From an uncultured Actinomycetes bacterium (GTDB taxonomy: Bacteria; Actinomycetota; Acidimicrobiia; Acidimicrobiales; RAAP-2), in contig CAIKFN010000187.1 of the NCBI GenBank assembly GCA_903826715.1, positions 1 to 13,502 of the forward strand: a stretch of DNA of 13,502 bases, written 5' to 3'. Numbering within the stretch: position 1 is the stretch's first letter; every line of letters starts with the position of its first letter. The notes beneath the pieces are model-generated. The model searched no databases, had not been told where the DNA came from, and saw only the letters and a list, made by a program, of their open reading frames with translations. Shown one piece after another: positions 1 through 6,201 of the stretch. The position numbers were made by a program, and so were the translations under genes.

Positions 1-52
1 ACTCTTAGCCACGGAGCAACGATACTAAAGAATTAGACGACCAAATACCGCG

Positions 53-125
53 TAGGGGCGGTGGGACTCGAACCCACACTGGAGGCGGTTTAAGCGCCTT
101 GCCTCTGCCATTGGGCTACGCCCCC
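53..125 (-). tRNA. tRNA with UAA anticodon (tRNA-Leu-like, short variable loop)
   Basis: The minus strand folds into a full 73-nt cloverleaf. It has a 7-bp acceptor stem (GGGGGCG with CGCCCCT, one terminal G-U pair), a 3-bp D stem (GCC/GGC), a perfect 5-bp anticodon stem (AGGCG/CGCCT), loop CTTAAAC, and a 5-bp T stem (GTGGG/CCCAC) with loop TTCGAGT. Anticodon positions 34-36 read UAA (plus-strand 90-92), which decodes the leucine codon UUA. The discriminator base is A, as in leucine tRNAs, and CCA is not encoded. The 3-bp D stem with GGCAGA in the loop also resembles leucine tRNAs. The odd feature is the variable region: only 5 nt (CCAGT), where bacterial tRNA-Leu normally has a long extra arm. 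That it is a tRNA gene is near certain; leucine identity is inferred from the anticodon. Confidence 0.9.
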
Positions 126-146
126 ACGCAATATTGGTGCGTTGTA

Positions 147-175
147 ACCGTAACGCATAGCGAAACCCCTTCCAA
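147..175 (-). promoter_or_regulatory. candidate promoter for the UAA-anticodon tRNA
   Basis: On the minus strand a TTGGAA hexamer (170-175) is followed after exactly 17 bases by TACGGT (147-152), which fits the TANNNT pattern of actinobacterial -10 elements. Transcription would begin around position 140, giving a leader of about 15 nt before the tRNA 5' end at 125, as is common for tRNA genes. The call rests on pattern matching only. The rest of the 90-base gap up to 215 holds no obvious structure, and I see no convincing promoter for the plus-strand gene at 216. Confidence 0.45.
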
Positions 176-215
176 AACTCGTTATTTTCTTATGTTCACT
201 TACTAGGCTGTTTTC

Positions 216-1385
216 ATGATTCGCGTGCATCGTAGGGGCACGATTCGGTCAATCCCCGCTCTAGTACTGGCTGGCACAATGCTGGTCACGGTTCTAGCAC
301 CCCTGACTACAGCCCAAGCGGGAACGATTACCGATGCCCTTGCACAAATCAAATCCCTCTCTGCGACCCTTTCACGTCAATCACAAATAAGTGAATCTTC
401 GGCCAATGCTTATGGCGGGGCACAGCAAAAACTCCAACAGATCCAATACAACATTTACAGTTTGAATAAGAAAGTGGCTACAAAAAAAGCTGCAATTCTC
501 GTTACTGAACACGCCATGGCGAGCGCAATTGTGAATGCATATGTCTATGGTGCAGCAGATGCACAGATTCTTTCACTTTTCAATCAAAACGTTACAACTA
601 GTGATGCAAGAAAAGTTTTTCAAGATCAAGTGATTGGCAACCTTGACAAAATTAAATCAACGTATGAATCACAGAAGAAGTCACTCGACACTACAATCAA
701 GCAAGTAACGATTCAAGAAGCAGCAGCGCAAGAACAAACAAACAGAATGAAGACATTGCTGCAGGAGAACATCGCAAACGAGAACGCAACACGTGCGACG
801 CTGAATAGCATTAAGGGCACCTTCAGAACTCAAATTATTAATTACGAAATTCTTCAAGGAATTGCCGCGGCTAAGGCCCACAACTACGCCGGACAGCAGC
901 AAGCTGTTGCGGTGGCTCAGTCGGTTGGTGGCATCGCTGCTGGAAACGCTGTTCTCACCGCAATTGCTAAAGCAGTTCCACCAGTGATTTCTCAAATTGC
1001 TGGGACTAATGAAGGAGCCATTGCAGTTGCTGCAGCGTTATCGCAGGCTGGCCTCCCATACATCTGGGGTGGAGTTTCACCAGGTCGAGGATTTGACTGC
1101 TCTGGACTAGTGCAGTGGGCGTGGTCTAAGGCTGGATTCAACATTCCAAGAACCACCCAGACGCAGTGGCCAGCGCTGCACCACGTTGCGCTGAGTGCGT
1201 TGCAACCTGGTGACTTGTTGTTCTACTACAACCTTGATAACGATAATCAGGTGGACCACGTCGTTATGTACATTGGCAGTGGACCGTACGGCACAAGCAC
1301 AATTTTTGCAGCCGCAAAAACAGGAACGAAGATTGGATACCAGCCACTCTTTACATTCGGACTCATCGGAGCTGCTCGCCCGTAA
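216..1385 (+). CDS. secreted coiled-coil NlpC/P60 family peptidoglycan endopeptidase
   Basis: Predicted exported cell-wall hydrolase of 389 residues. An N-terminal signal peptide is visible (basic MIRVHRRG, a hydrophobic stretch at about 13-30, cleavage likely near AQA-G at 34-36). A long helical, coiled-coil region follows (about 38-200, rich in Gln, Lys and Ala), then a flexible Ala/Gly linker and a C-terminal NlpC/P60 domain from about 270. The domain shows YIWGG, the catalytic cysteine in FDCSGLVQWAW (Cys295) and the catalytic histidine in VDHVVMYIG (His348). The family cleaves stem-peptide bonds in peptidoglycan; the coiled-coil layout recalls RipA/CwlO-type division or growth hydrolases, where the coiled coil restrains activity. 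The usual third polar catalytic residue is not evident: residues 363-370 read IFAAAKTG. The start is the first ATG with a signal peptide; only a weak AGG precedes it. The next gene follows after 5 bases, so the two are probably co-transcribed. Confidence 0.9.
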   Translation: MIRVHRRGTIRSIPALVLAGTMLVTVLAPLTTAQAGTITDALAQIKSLSATLSRQSQISESSANAYGGAQQKLQQIQYNIYSLNKKVATKKAAILVTEHAMASAIVNAYVYGAADAQILSLFNQNVTTSDARKVFQDQVIGNLDKIKSTYESQKKSLDTTIKQVTIQEAAAQEQTNRMKTLLQENIANENATRATLNSIKGTFRTQIINYEILQGIAAAKAHNYAGQQQAVAVAQSVGGIAAGNAVLTAIAKAVPPVISQIAGTNEGAIAVAAALSQAGLPYIWGGVSPGRGFDCSGLVQWAWSKAGFNIPRTTQTQWPALHHVALSALQPGDLLFYYNLDNDNQVDHVVMYIGSGPYGTSTIFAAAKTGTKIGYQPLFTFGLIGAARP

Positions 1386-1390
1386 GCACC

Positions 1391-2323
1391 ATGTCCATTT
1401 CTACTTCAATCATTATTCCTGCCTACAACGAAGAGTCGCGACTAGTTCTAGGTTTTAACCGATTATCTCCAGTACTGGATGAACTTGGAGAAACTACAAC
1501 TGAAGTGATTTTCATAGACGATGGTTCAAACGACGCAACTCTCACCATTGCTCACCAGCTCTATGGAGAACTGCCTGAAAAGTTGCTCATGAAGCAACCT
1601 AAGAATCTCGGCAAAGGCGCTGCGGTTCGCCTTGGTATTGCCGTTGCGAGAGGTAACAACATCATTGTGGCTGATGCAGATATGGCCATAAATCCATCAC
1701 AAATGCCGCGAATGATTGAGCTACTTAAGACTCATGCTTTAGTTCCTGGTTCTCGTACGGTGAACGGAAAAATCGAATACGACTCCGCACTTCGTTCCAT
1801 TGCAGGATCTGCTTTCAGCAAAATGGTTAAGCACTACACCGGCACCACGCTGCGTGACACCCAGTGTGGCTTTAAAGGGTTCCAGCGAGGAACTGCACGA
1901 CTGCTTGCAGCTTTAGGTCTGATTGATGGATTCGCATACGACGCTGAGATTTTCTATCTAGCACGACTGCTTGAGATCAATGCTGAACCACTCACAGTGA
2001 CGTGGGACGACGTGAGTGGATCTTCAGTCAAACTGGGGAGTGATTCGAGAAAAATGTTCCGTGACATTCGCTATCTTGCGAAAACTAAATATGAAAACCC
2101 AGTTGTTGAGTTACCAAGAGACGTCGAAGTATCAACTGTTAGCGATGCTGCTCGTAAAGCTCGAGTTCAGGGACTCTCACTCGCACGTGGCGAAACAAAC
2201 ACGCTTGTTGTTTTACCAAGAGATGGGGCGCTTGGAGGTCTCGGCATTGCCGCAACCCTTAACGGGACTTTGCGCACTGCAGGACTTGGAGAACTTAAAA
2301 ACCGAAGCTACGAAGCGATTTAA
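1391..2323 (+). CDS. family 2 glycosyltransferase, dolichyl-phosphate glucosyltransferase type
   Basis: GT-A fold glycosyltransferase of 310 residues, probably transferring a sugar from a nucleotide donor to a polyprenyl-phosphate carrier at the inner face of the membrane. Visible motifs are IIIPAYNEESRL (7-18), FIDDGSNDAT (41-50), GKGAAVRLGI (74-83), the metal-binding DAD (95-97), DTQCGFKGF (156-164) and FAYDAEIFYLA (181-191). DTQCGFK with the FAYDAE motif points to the DPG/ALG5-like branch rather than cell-wall rhamnosyl- or galactosyltransferases. The catalytic part ends near 232. The last 75 or so residues are unusual: they lack a membrane segment and contain a short internal repeat (VVELPRD at 238, LVVLPRD at 272). 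Coming directly after a secreted peptidoglycan hydrolase, it likely serves envelope glycan or glycoprotein synthesis. The acceptor cannot be told from sequence. The ATG lies 5 bases after the previous stop and has no close Shine-Dalgarno sequence. Confidence 0.88.
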   Translation: MSISTSIIIPAYNEESRLVLGFNRLSPVLDELGETTTEVIFIDDGSNDATLTIAHQLYGELPEKLLMKQPKNLGKGAAVRLGIAVARGNNIIVADADMAINPSQMPRMIELLKTHALVPGSRTVNGKIEYDSALRSIAGSAFSKMVKHYTGTTLRDTQCGFKGFQRGTARLLAALGLIDGFAYDAEIFYLARLLEINAEPLTVTWDDVSGSSVKLGSDSRKMFRDIRYLAKTKYENPVVELPRDVEVSTVSDAARKARVQGLSLARGETNTLVVLPRDGALGGLGIAATLNGTLRTAGLGELKNRSYEAI

Positions 2324-2946
2324 CTGATACTTAGTAGCCAATTCGCCACAAGCTCTGGTGCGCGGTCATTCCACTCTTCTGATGTGATGGCATATCGAGC
2401 ATGGTCTTCCCAAGCTCCATCGATTTCTAGGTATCGCTCTGCAATACCTTCATAACGAATACCTAACTTTTCGACCACGCGTCGCGATGGTGCATTTCTA
2501 GGAATGATGTTGATTTCCACTCGGTGTAAGCGAAGTGATTCAAATGCGTATTGCAAAATAAGAACTACAGATTCAGGCATGAGGCCCTGACCAGCAACTT
2601 TTTCATCAATCCAGTAACCAACAAACGCAGATTGCAAAGGTCCGCGCTGAATTGATGAAATGGTTATTTCACCGACAAAGCGACCTTCGAAGAAAATCCC
2701 AAACCCAAATCCAGTTCCCATTTGGCGTTCACGTTCACGTATGGCACAGCGACTTACAAAACTTCGGCTGTCTTCTGGAAGGTGCGTTGCGTGAGCGGAT
2801 CTTGGCTCCCACTTAAGGAGCCACTCTCGACATCGCGTACGAACATCGAGCCAGCCTTCATAGTCAATTTCGCCAAGCGTACGAAGTACAACTCGCCTGC
2901 CATGAAGTGAGATTGGAGAAAAGATGGCACTGCGTGTCGTTACCAT
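2320..2946 (-). CDS. GNAT family N-acetyltransferase, RimJ/RimL type
   Basis: Predicted acetyl-CoA-dependent N-acetyltransferase of 208 residues, related to the RimJ/RimL group that acetylates protein N-termini such as ribosomal protein S5. It opens with the typical strand LHGRRVVLRTL, continues with the family's WLLKWEP segment, and has FVGEITI in the central sheet. The acetyl-CoA region is FVGYWIDEKVAGQGLMPESV, with the R/Q-x-x-G-x-G/A loop represented by VAGQGL. RVEINIIPRNAPSRRVVEKLG and YEGIAERYLEIDG near the C-terminus are hallmarks of this subfamily. The ATG at 2946 is preceded by GAGG in a suitable region. It is the last gene of the minus-strand block, 50 bases beyond ppx, and its stop codon overlaps that of the convergent glycosyltransferase by 4 bases. 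The natural substrate cannot be read from sequence. Confidence 0.87.
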   Translation of the reverse strand: MVTTRSAIFSPISLHGRRVVLRTLGEIDYEGWLDVRTRCREWLLKWEPRSAHATHLPEDSRSFVSRCAIRERERQMGTGFGFGIFFEGRFVGEITISSIQRGPLQSAFVGYWIDEKVAGQGLMPESVVLILQYAFESLRLHRVEINIIPRNAPSRRVVEKLGIRYEGIAERYLEIDGAWEDHARYAITSEEWNDRAPELVANWLLSIS

Positions 2947-2996
2947 GCTCTATTCCTCATCCCTCTATCGTTACAGGTATGAGCGCTCGGCGCACG

Positions 2997-3920
2997 TTAG
3001 GCGCGTAAGAGTGACTTAACAATCCCATCGAGAATGTCATTTTCGCTACTTATCAACTGATTGATTCCAAGCCGTTCCATTACAGAAACCAAAATAAGCA
3101 GCCCTGATGTCATTACATCTTCGCGCCCTGGAACCATCCCAGCCAGGCCCAGTCTCTCCTGGGGAGTCATGGCCTTCAGTACTTCAAACCAGTGCTTGGC
3201 GACTTCGCGAGTGAGCACTCGGTGGTGCACTGCCTCACGGTCATACTCATTTAGCCCCACGTCCATCTGCGCCAGTGTCGCAACAGTCCCTGCTAGTCCA
3301 AAAAGCTGAACATTGCCGACCAGCTTTTCAAACGCCGGCACTGAACTAAAAGCTCTATTGATTTCCTCACTGATCATTTTTTGTGCAGCATTTTGACTTT
3401 CTTGACTTACGACGCCTCTGCCCATAGCGCGTTCCGTGACACGCACGCATCCCAGTTGCATTGAAAAACTTTCAAGATTCCCATCAATGATTGACGCGAG
3501 TTCTGTGGACCCACCGCCAATGTCAAGAATGGCAATAGGTTCTTCGCCGGGTGTTAGTCCTGTGGCCGCGCCATTGAATGAATACGTTGCTTCTTCCTTG
3601 CCTGAAAGTATTCGAGCATCAACACCGACTATTTCTTGTGCACGCTCAAGGAACGCCGCACCATTACTGGCGTCTCTAACCGCAGATGTCGCTACTAGTA
3701 GGCCTGAAGTGACGCCATGTGAGTCCATCAATGATCGATATTCGCTAAGAACGTCGTAGCTACGTTGTAGTGCTTCTTGCTGCAACGTCTTATTAGCATC
3801 AACGCCTTGACTTAAACGGGTAATTCGCATTTCACGAGAAAGTGTTTGTCCAGAAGAATCACTAATCAAAAGTCGTGTGGAATTGCTCCCACAGTCAATC
3901 GCACAAAAAACTTCAGTCAC
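2997..3920 (-). CDS. ppx: Ppx/GppA family phosphatase (exopolyphosphatase)
   Basis: Enzyme of the Ppx/GppA branch of the actin-like ATPase superfamily, removing terminal phosphate from inorganic polyphosphate and/or from pppGpp. At 307 residues it has only the two-lobed catalytic core; the long C-terminal HD-like extension of E. coli Ppx is absent, as in actinobacterial Ppx1/Ppx2. Motifs are AIDCGSNSTRLLISD (7-21), VATSAVRDA (76-84), LSGKEEATYSF with the catalytic-region Glu (105-115), LDIGGGSTE (132-140), and SSENDILDGI (291-300), typical of the family's end. The GTG start at 3920 lies inside the DUF501 gene with an 8-base overlap, implying translational coupling. The position corresponds to M. 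tuberculosis Rv1026, downstream of a DUF501 gene. Whether polyphosphate or pppGpp is preferred is unknown. Confidence 0.93.
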   Translation of the reverse strand: MTEVFCAIDCGSNSTRLLISDSSGQTLSREMRITRLSQGVDANKTLQQEALQRSYDVLSEYRSLMDSHGVTSGLLVATSAVRDASNGAAFLERAQEIVGVDARILSGKEEATYSFNGAATGLTPGEEPIAILDIGGGSTELASIIDGNLESFSMQLGCVRVTERAMGRGVVSQESQNAAQKMISEEINRAFSSVPAFEKLVGNVQLFGLAGTVATLAQMDVGLNEYDREAVHHRVLTREVAKHWFEVLKAMTPQERLGLAGMVPGREDVMTSGLLILVSVMERLGINQLISSENDILDGIVKSLLRA

Positions 3921-4404
3921 GAACGTTTTGCAGAACTAGCTCAGGTAGTCCAATAGTTTCTGCAACTAACTCCCCTACTGGGTCGTCAGCGCCAATGAGA
4001 AAATTTGCTAGGTGAGCATGCAGGCACTTAATGCCAATTCGTGTTCCACCAACACCGCCAGAAGGTTGAGCACCATCGAGGCGCACAGTCGCGGCATTTC
4101 GGCGTTGTTCATATAATGCGTGAGTTTGAATAAGTCTTTCAGGGTCAACTAAAGCTTCAAACCGATGCACGCCTCCATTGCCTTCCATCCGACTTACTTC
4201 ATCGTGCAACTCAGGGTCTATTAACCAAAAGAGTGTGGGCATTGGTGTTCCATCACGCATGTGGGGCTCATTTTCAATAACAACTGGGCGCCCATCTGCA
4301 CGCCTGACGACCACTGCAAAACGGCCAGACAGCGAGCGACCGAGAAGTTCTTCTACAGCTTCAACGTCTTGTGGTGAAGCATCATGAAATGTGCTCAACG
4401 CCAA
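3913..4404 (-). CDS. DUF501 domain-containing protein
   Basis: Conserved actinobacterial protein of unknown function, 163 residues from the first available start. The family signature is clear: FAVVVRRADGRPVVIENEP (29-47), then DGTPMPTLFWLIDPELHDEVSRME (51-74), and the near-invariant GGVGGTRIGIKC followed by LHAH and GADDPVG (116-144). The conserved Cys-x-x-His region might bind a metal or be catalytic, but this is speculation. No ATG or GTG is available in frame near the 5' end. The start must be TTG at 4404 or TTG at 4398; the latter would give a 4-base TTGA overlap with the stop of the FtsB-like gene, typical of coupled translation. Its fixed place between the FtsB-like gene and ppx matches M. 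tuberculosis Rv1025 and suggests a functional tie to one of them. Confidence 0.88.
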   Translation of the reverse strand: MALSTFHDASPQDVEAVEELLGRSLSGRFAVVVRRADGRPVVIENEPHMRDGTPMPTLFWLIDPELHDEVSRMEGNGGVHRFEALVDPERLIQTHALYEQRRNAATVRLDGAQPSGGVGGTRIGIKCLHAHLANFLIGADDPVGELVAETIGLPELVLQNVRD

Positions 4405-4859
4405 AACTCAAGGGTGTGTAAGAACCGAGTGAAGAAGTTGTTCGAGGATGCATGCGTGGTGCCAGTACTTGGTGAGGTCACCGAAGTAAGAGTTGAAACC
4501 GAAGAAGGAGAAACCACTGGGCTAAATCCAGGGTCACCTGCGTGCTCGGCTACCGCACCACTGGCGAGCCCAGGTAGCACTTGTATGAGACTCTGACCAG
4601 GAAGAACAAGTTGATACTGTTCACGCGCCTGAATCATTAATTCTGTTTGCGTAGATGAGGAATCAGATTGAAGGGTCAACGACTTTTGCTCTTGCTTAAT
4701 CGCCGCGATTTGAGCTTTTGTCGCATTAATTTGGCTTTGTTGACTCCAAAGAGACGTCAGAGGAAACCAACCAACGAGCATGGCGAGAGCGGTCACAATG
4801 GCGAGAGGAAGCATCCACTGATTGCTCTTCTGCGATGTTGCGTTATGAGTTGTTGCCAC
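4395..4859 (-). CDS. FtsB/DivIC-like septum formation initiator
   Basis: Predicted bitopic division protein of the FtsB/DivIC family, which joins FtsL and FtsQ at the septum. From the GTG at 4859 it has 154 residues: a short polar cytoplasmic tail, one membrane segment (about 16-35), a short coiled coil (about 38-65, rich in Gln, Lys and Ile), then AREQYQLVLPGQS (78-90), the diagnostic C-terminal motif of the family. A Ser/Thr/Pro-rich stretch of about 45 residues follows, then an aromatic tail FFTRFLHTLEFW. I chose GTG 4859 because GGGGG stands 7 bases upstream and the resulting 17-base overlap with eno is compact. An alternative GTG at 4886 would add nine residues (163 in all) but has no ribosome binding site. 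The position matches M. tuberculosis Rv1024, between eno and a DUF501 gene. Sequence alone does not separate FtsB from DivIC. Confidence 0.88.
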   Translation of the reverse strand: MATTHNATSQKSNQWMLPLAIVTALAMLVGWFPLTSLWSQQSQINATKAQIAAIKQEQKSLTLQSDSSSTQTELMIQAREQYQLVLPGQSLIQVLPGLASGAVAEHAGDPGFSPVVSPSSVSTLTSVTSPSTGTTHASSNNFFTRFLHTLEFWR

Positions 4860-6138
4860 TATTCGCCCCCGACAAAGACGCTGCACCTAGAAATCGAGCC
4901 TGATCTCCGAGAAGTTCTTCCAGTCTCAGTAATTGATTGTACTTCGCCACGCGGTCAGATCGTGCTGGGGCGCCAGTTTTAATTTGACCAGCGTTTGTCG
5001 CGACAGCGAGGTCTGCAATCGTAGTGTCTTCAGTCTCACCTGAACGGTGCGAAATTACAGCGCTATAACTATTTTTTCTGGCCAGTTCAACAGTTTCGAG
5101 CGTTTCGCTGAGCGTTCCAATTTGATTCAACTTGATCAAAATTGAGTTGGCGACGCCACGCTCAATTCCCTTTTGCAGCAAGATTTTGTTCGTGACGAAT
5201 AAGTCATCACCAACGAGCTGGATGCGCTTTCCTAATTTCTCAGTAAGTGCTTTCCAGCCGTCCCAGTCTTCTTCGTGCAGACCATCTTCAATTGAAACAA
5301 TTGGATAGCGATCACAGAGATCAGCCCAGTAGTCAACCATTTCAAGACTGGAGAGAACTCGTCCTTCACCATCGAGGTGATATGCACCGTCACGGTAGAC
5401 CTCACTAGCCGCGGGGTCTAGCGCAATTGAAATGTCACTACCCGGAGTGCGACCAGTCGACTCAATCGCTTCCATCAATACCTTCACCGCCGTCTCATTG
5501 TCTGGCAGGTCTGGGGCGAATCCACCTTCATCACCAACGCTGGTAGCAAGATTGCGCTTCACAAGGACGTTCTTAAGTGCGTGGTAGGTCTCAGTTCCCC
5601 ACTGCAGTGCTTCAGAGAATGATGATGCCCCAATAGGCATCACCATGAACTCTTGAAAGTCAATCGAGTTCTTTGCGTGTACCCCGCCATTTACAACATT
5701 CATCATTGGTACTGGAAGTACATGAGCGTTCGCGCCTCCAATGTACGAAAAGAGTGGGATATCAAGTTCAGCGGCAGATGCTTTTGCCGCTGCGAGTGAC
5801 ACAGCGAGAATTGCGTTAGCTCCGAGGCGACCTTTGTTATCAGTTCCGTCGAGGTCAATCATTGCCTGGTCAATTGCGGGCTGGTTCGTTGAGTCAGCAC
5901 CGCTCAATTGCTTGTTTATTTCCGTGTTTACGAAATTGACTGCATTGCGAACACCCTTGCCACCCCATGCAGCGCCACCATCTCGCAATTCAACTGCTTC
6001 GTGGGAACCCGTAGAAGCCCCTGACGGCGAAGCAGCACGCCCTGAAGATCCTGACTCAAGAAATACCTCTGCTTCAACTGTTGGGTTGCCGCGAGAGTCC
6101 AAGATTTGACGGCCAATAATTCGTACGATTGCGCTCAC
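4843..6138 (-). CDS. eno: enolase (phosphopyruvate hydratase)
   Basis: Cytoplasmic glycolytic enzyme that interconverts 2-phosphoglycerate and phosphoenolpyruvate. The 431-residue length is normal for bacterial enolase. Visible motifs include SGASTGSHEAVELRDG (39-54, the mobile substrate loop), GGVHAKNSIDFQEFM (151-165), GDEGGFAP with the catalytic Glu204, and the three magnesium ligands Asp241 (ALDPAASE), Glu284 (SIEDG) and Asp311 (LVGDDLF). Catalytic Lys336 is in LIKLNQIGT, and the signature ISHRSGETEDTTIADLAVA is at about 362-380. All key residues are present. The GTG start at 6138 has an AGGAG 5 bases upstream. The gene follows mazG after 43 bases and its 3' end contains the start of the FtsB-like gene. 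The 43-base gap holds possible regulatory dyads, so eno may have its own promoter. Confidence 0.98.
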   Translation of the reverse strand: MSAIVRIIGRQILDSRGNPTVEAEVFLESGSSGRAASPSGASTGSHEAVELRDGGAAWGGKGVRNAVNFVNTEINKQLSGADSTNQPAIDQAMIDLDGTDNKGRLGANAILAVSLAAAKASAAELDIPLFSYIGGANAHVLPVPMMNVVNGGVHAKNSIDFQEFMVMPIGASSFSEALQWGTETYHALKNVLVKRNLATSVGDEGGFAPDLPDNETAVKVLMEAIESTGRTPGSDISIALDPAASEVYRDGAYHLDGEGRVLSSLEMVDYWADLCDRYPIVSIEDGLHEEDWDGWKALTEKLGKRIQLVGDDLFVTNKILLQKGIERGVANSILIKLNQIGTLSETLETVELARKNSYSAVISHRSGETEDTTIADLAVATNAGQIKTGAPARSDRVAKYNQLLRLEELLGDQARFLGAASLSGANSGNNS

Positions 6139-6143
6139 AATTG

Positions 6144-6148
6144 CTCCT
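6144..6148 (-). promoter_or_regulatory. ribosome binding site of eno
   Basis: AGGAG on the minus strand stands 5 bases before the GTG at 6138. It is one of the two best Shine-Dalgarno sequences in the window and settles the start, in line with high expression expected for enolase. Confidence 0.8.
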
Positions 6149-6162
6149 ACTAGTTACACCAA

Positions 6163-6201
6163 GTCTATAAGACCAGAGGAATTACTTAGTCTTCGAAGAC
6201 T
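6163..6201 (-). promoter_or_regulatory. candidate promoter/operator upstream of eno: two dyads with GTCT/AGAC half-sites
   Basis: Two inverted repeats with the same half-site lie just before eno. At 6188-6201 there is a perfect 14-base palindrome, AGTCTTCGAAGACT, spanning the last codons of mazG. At 6163-6173 there is GTCT-N3-AGAC. The second dyad contains TATAGA on the minus strand (6164-6169), a fair -10 hexamer. With 17-18 base spacing, a poor -35 (AGACTA or AAGACT) would fall in the first dyad. Dyad centres are about 26 bases apart. A regulator binding both would cover the promoter of eno. This is inference; the first dyad could also be a small hairpin or chance within coding sequence. 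Confidence 0.35.

Noticed and set aside
1..36. Frame 1 on the plus strand open from the left edge to TAG at 34-36
   Set aside because: Eleven codons are too few to support the end of a gene; another frame is open for eight codons too. Positions 1-52 hold nothing I can identify.
181..215. TATGTT at 191-196 as the -10 of the NlpC/P60 gene
   Set aside because: No acceptable -35 hexamer lies at 16-18 bases; the match is likely chance in an AT-rich gap.
681..995. Open frame of 104 codons on the minus strand inside the NlpC/P60 gene
   Set aside because: It lies wholly opposite the coiled-coil coding region, shows no domain, and its composition follows from the repetitive Gln/Ala codons of the real gene.
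2947..2996. Short GCGC-CGA-GCGC dyad between ppx and the acetyltransferase as a terminator
   Set aside because: The stem is only 4 bp with a 3-base loop and no T-run follows on the minus strand.
4860..4886. Longer FtsB-like start at GTG 4886
   Set aside because: No ribosome binding site precedes it and it deepens the overlap with eno; GTG 4859 has GGGGG at good spacing.
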